Assembly: GCA_021780395.1 (NCBI GenBank)
Contig: JAJXYU010000297.1
Span: 1-5,657, forward strand
Reading direction: 5' to 3'
Source: Pseudomonadota bacterium
GTDB taxonomy: Bacteria; Pseudomonadota; Gammaproteobacteria; Steroidobacterales; Steroidobacteraceae
DNA: 5,657 nucleotides
A program made the position numbers and the translations under genes. A model generated the notes under the pieces. It saw only the letters and a list, made by a program, of their open reading frames with translations. It was not told the DNA's origin and ran no database searches. Every line of letters begins with the position of its first letter. Position 1 is the stretch's first letter. This document shows positions 5,314-5,657 of the stretch, piece after piece.

Positions 5314-5657
5314 ACGCGCAACCCATCGCCGCCGGATCGTCCGACGACGCGGTGGTCGCCGACGGCCTGACCAAGCGGTTCGGGGCGTTCACCGCGGTCG
5401 ACCGGGTGAGCCTGCGGATCGCGCGCGGCGAGGTCATGGGGTTCATCGGACCGAACGGCGCCGGCAAGTCCACCACGATCCGGATGCTGTGCGGACTGAT
5501 CCAGCCGAGCGAAGGCCGCGCGTTCGTCGCCGGCTTCGACGTCGGCAGCCAGGCGCAGGCGGTCCGCGAGCACATCGGCTACATGTCCCAGAAGTTCTCG
5601 CTGTACGGCGATCTCACCGTGCGCGAGAACCTGCGCTTCTTCGCGGGGATCTATCGC
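5310..5657 (+). CDS. ABC transporter ATPase 2 (C-terminal half of YbhF equivalent), 5' part only
   Basis: The ATG overlaps the previous stop as ATGA, and 116 residues are read before the window ends. The N-terminus is a typical nucleotide-binding domain: VADGLTKRFGAFTAVD (16-31), Walker A GPNGAGKS (47-54), and the Q-loop region HIGYMSQKFSLYGDLTV (88-104, Gln94), followed by ENLRFFAGIYR at the edge. The stretch around YMSQKFSLYG closely matches the second domain of E. coli YbhF (YMAQKFSLYG, recalled). The signature, Walker B and H-loop are beyond the window and cannot be assessed. Together with the preceding gene it would supply the two non-identical ATP sites of one transporter. ABC-2 permease genes are expected next. 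No clear ribosome binding site precedes the start. Confidence 0.95.
   Translation, partial: MNAQPIAAGSSDDAVVADGLTKRFGAFTAVDRVSLRIARGEVMGFIGPNGAGKSTTIRMLCGLIQPSEGRAFVAGFDVGSQAQAVREHIGYMSQKFSLYGDLTVRENLRFFAGIYR

Overview
The window is a dense, GC-rich stretch of bacterial chromosome. Strong G/C at third codon positions, long open antisense frames, and protein families all point to a Pseudomonadota (proteobacterial) source. I cannot resolve the class from sequence alone. There are six protein genes; the first and last run off the window edges. I saw no tRNA, rRNA, CRISPR array, insertion sequence or attachment site.

Left part (1-879, minus strand): the N-terminal 293 residues of a periplasmic beta-propeller protein of the amine dehydrogenase heavy-chain family (the MauB/AauB type). 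It has a signal peptide and the family's paired cysteines. Its C-terminus lies beyond the left edge. A 313-base divergent intergenic region (880-1192) follows.

Middle (1193-1783, plus strand): a small SAM-dependent methyltransferase of the PmtA-like phospholipid N-methyltransferase family, with a clear ribosome binding site.

Right part (1890-5657, plus strand): the front of an ABC-2 efflux operon. Its order is outer membrane lipoprotein channel (NodT/OprM type), HlyD-type membrane fusion protein (YbhG-like), ABC ATPase 1, ABC ATPase 2 (cut by the window end). The two ATPases correspond to the N- and C-terminal halves of the fused E. coli YbhF protein, but here they are separate genes joined by ATGA stop/start overlaps. 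The ABC-2 permeases (YbhS/YbhR counterparts) are not in the window and are expected just to the right. Together these would form a tripartite pump spanning inner membrane, periplasm and outer membrane, with its own outer membrane channel.

The most notable points are: the split YbhF-type ATPase pair, in which ATPase 1 has alanine where the H-loop histidine is expected; the forced TTG start of the channel gene; small repeats in front of that gene; and the amine-dehydrogenase-like gene beside a lipid methyltransferase. I do not see convincing evidence for a wholly new biological system. This looks like a variant arrangement of known families.
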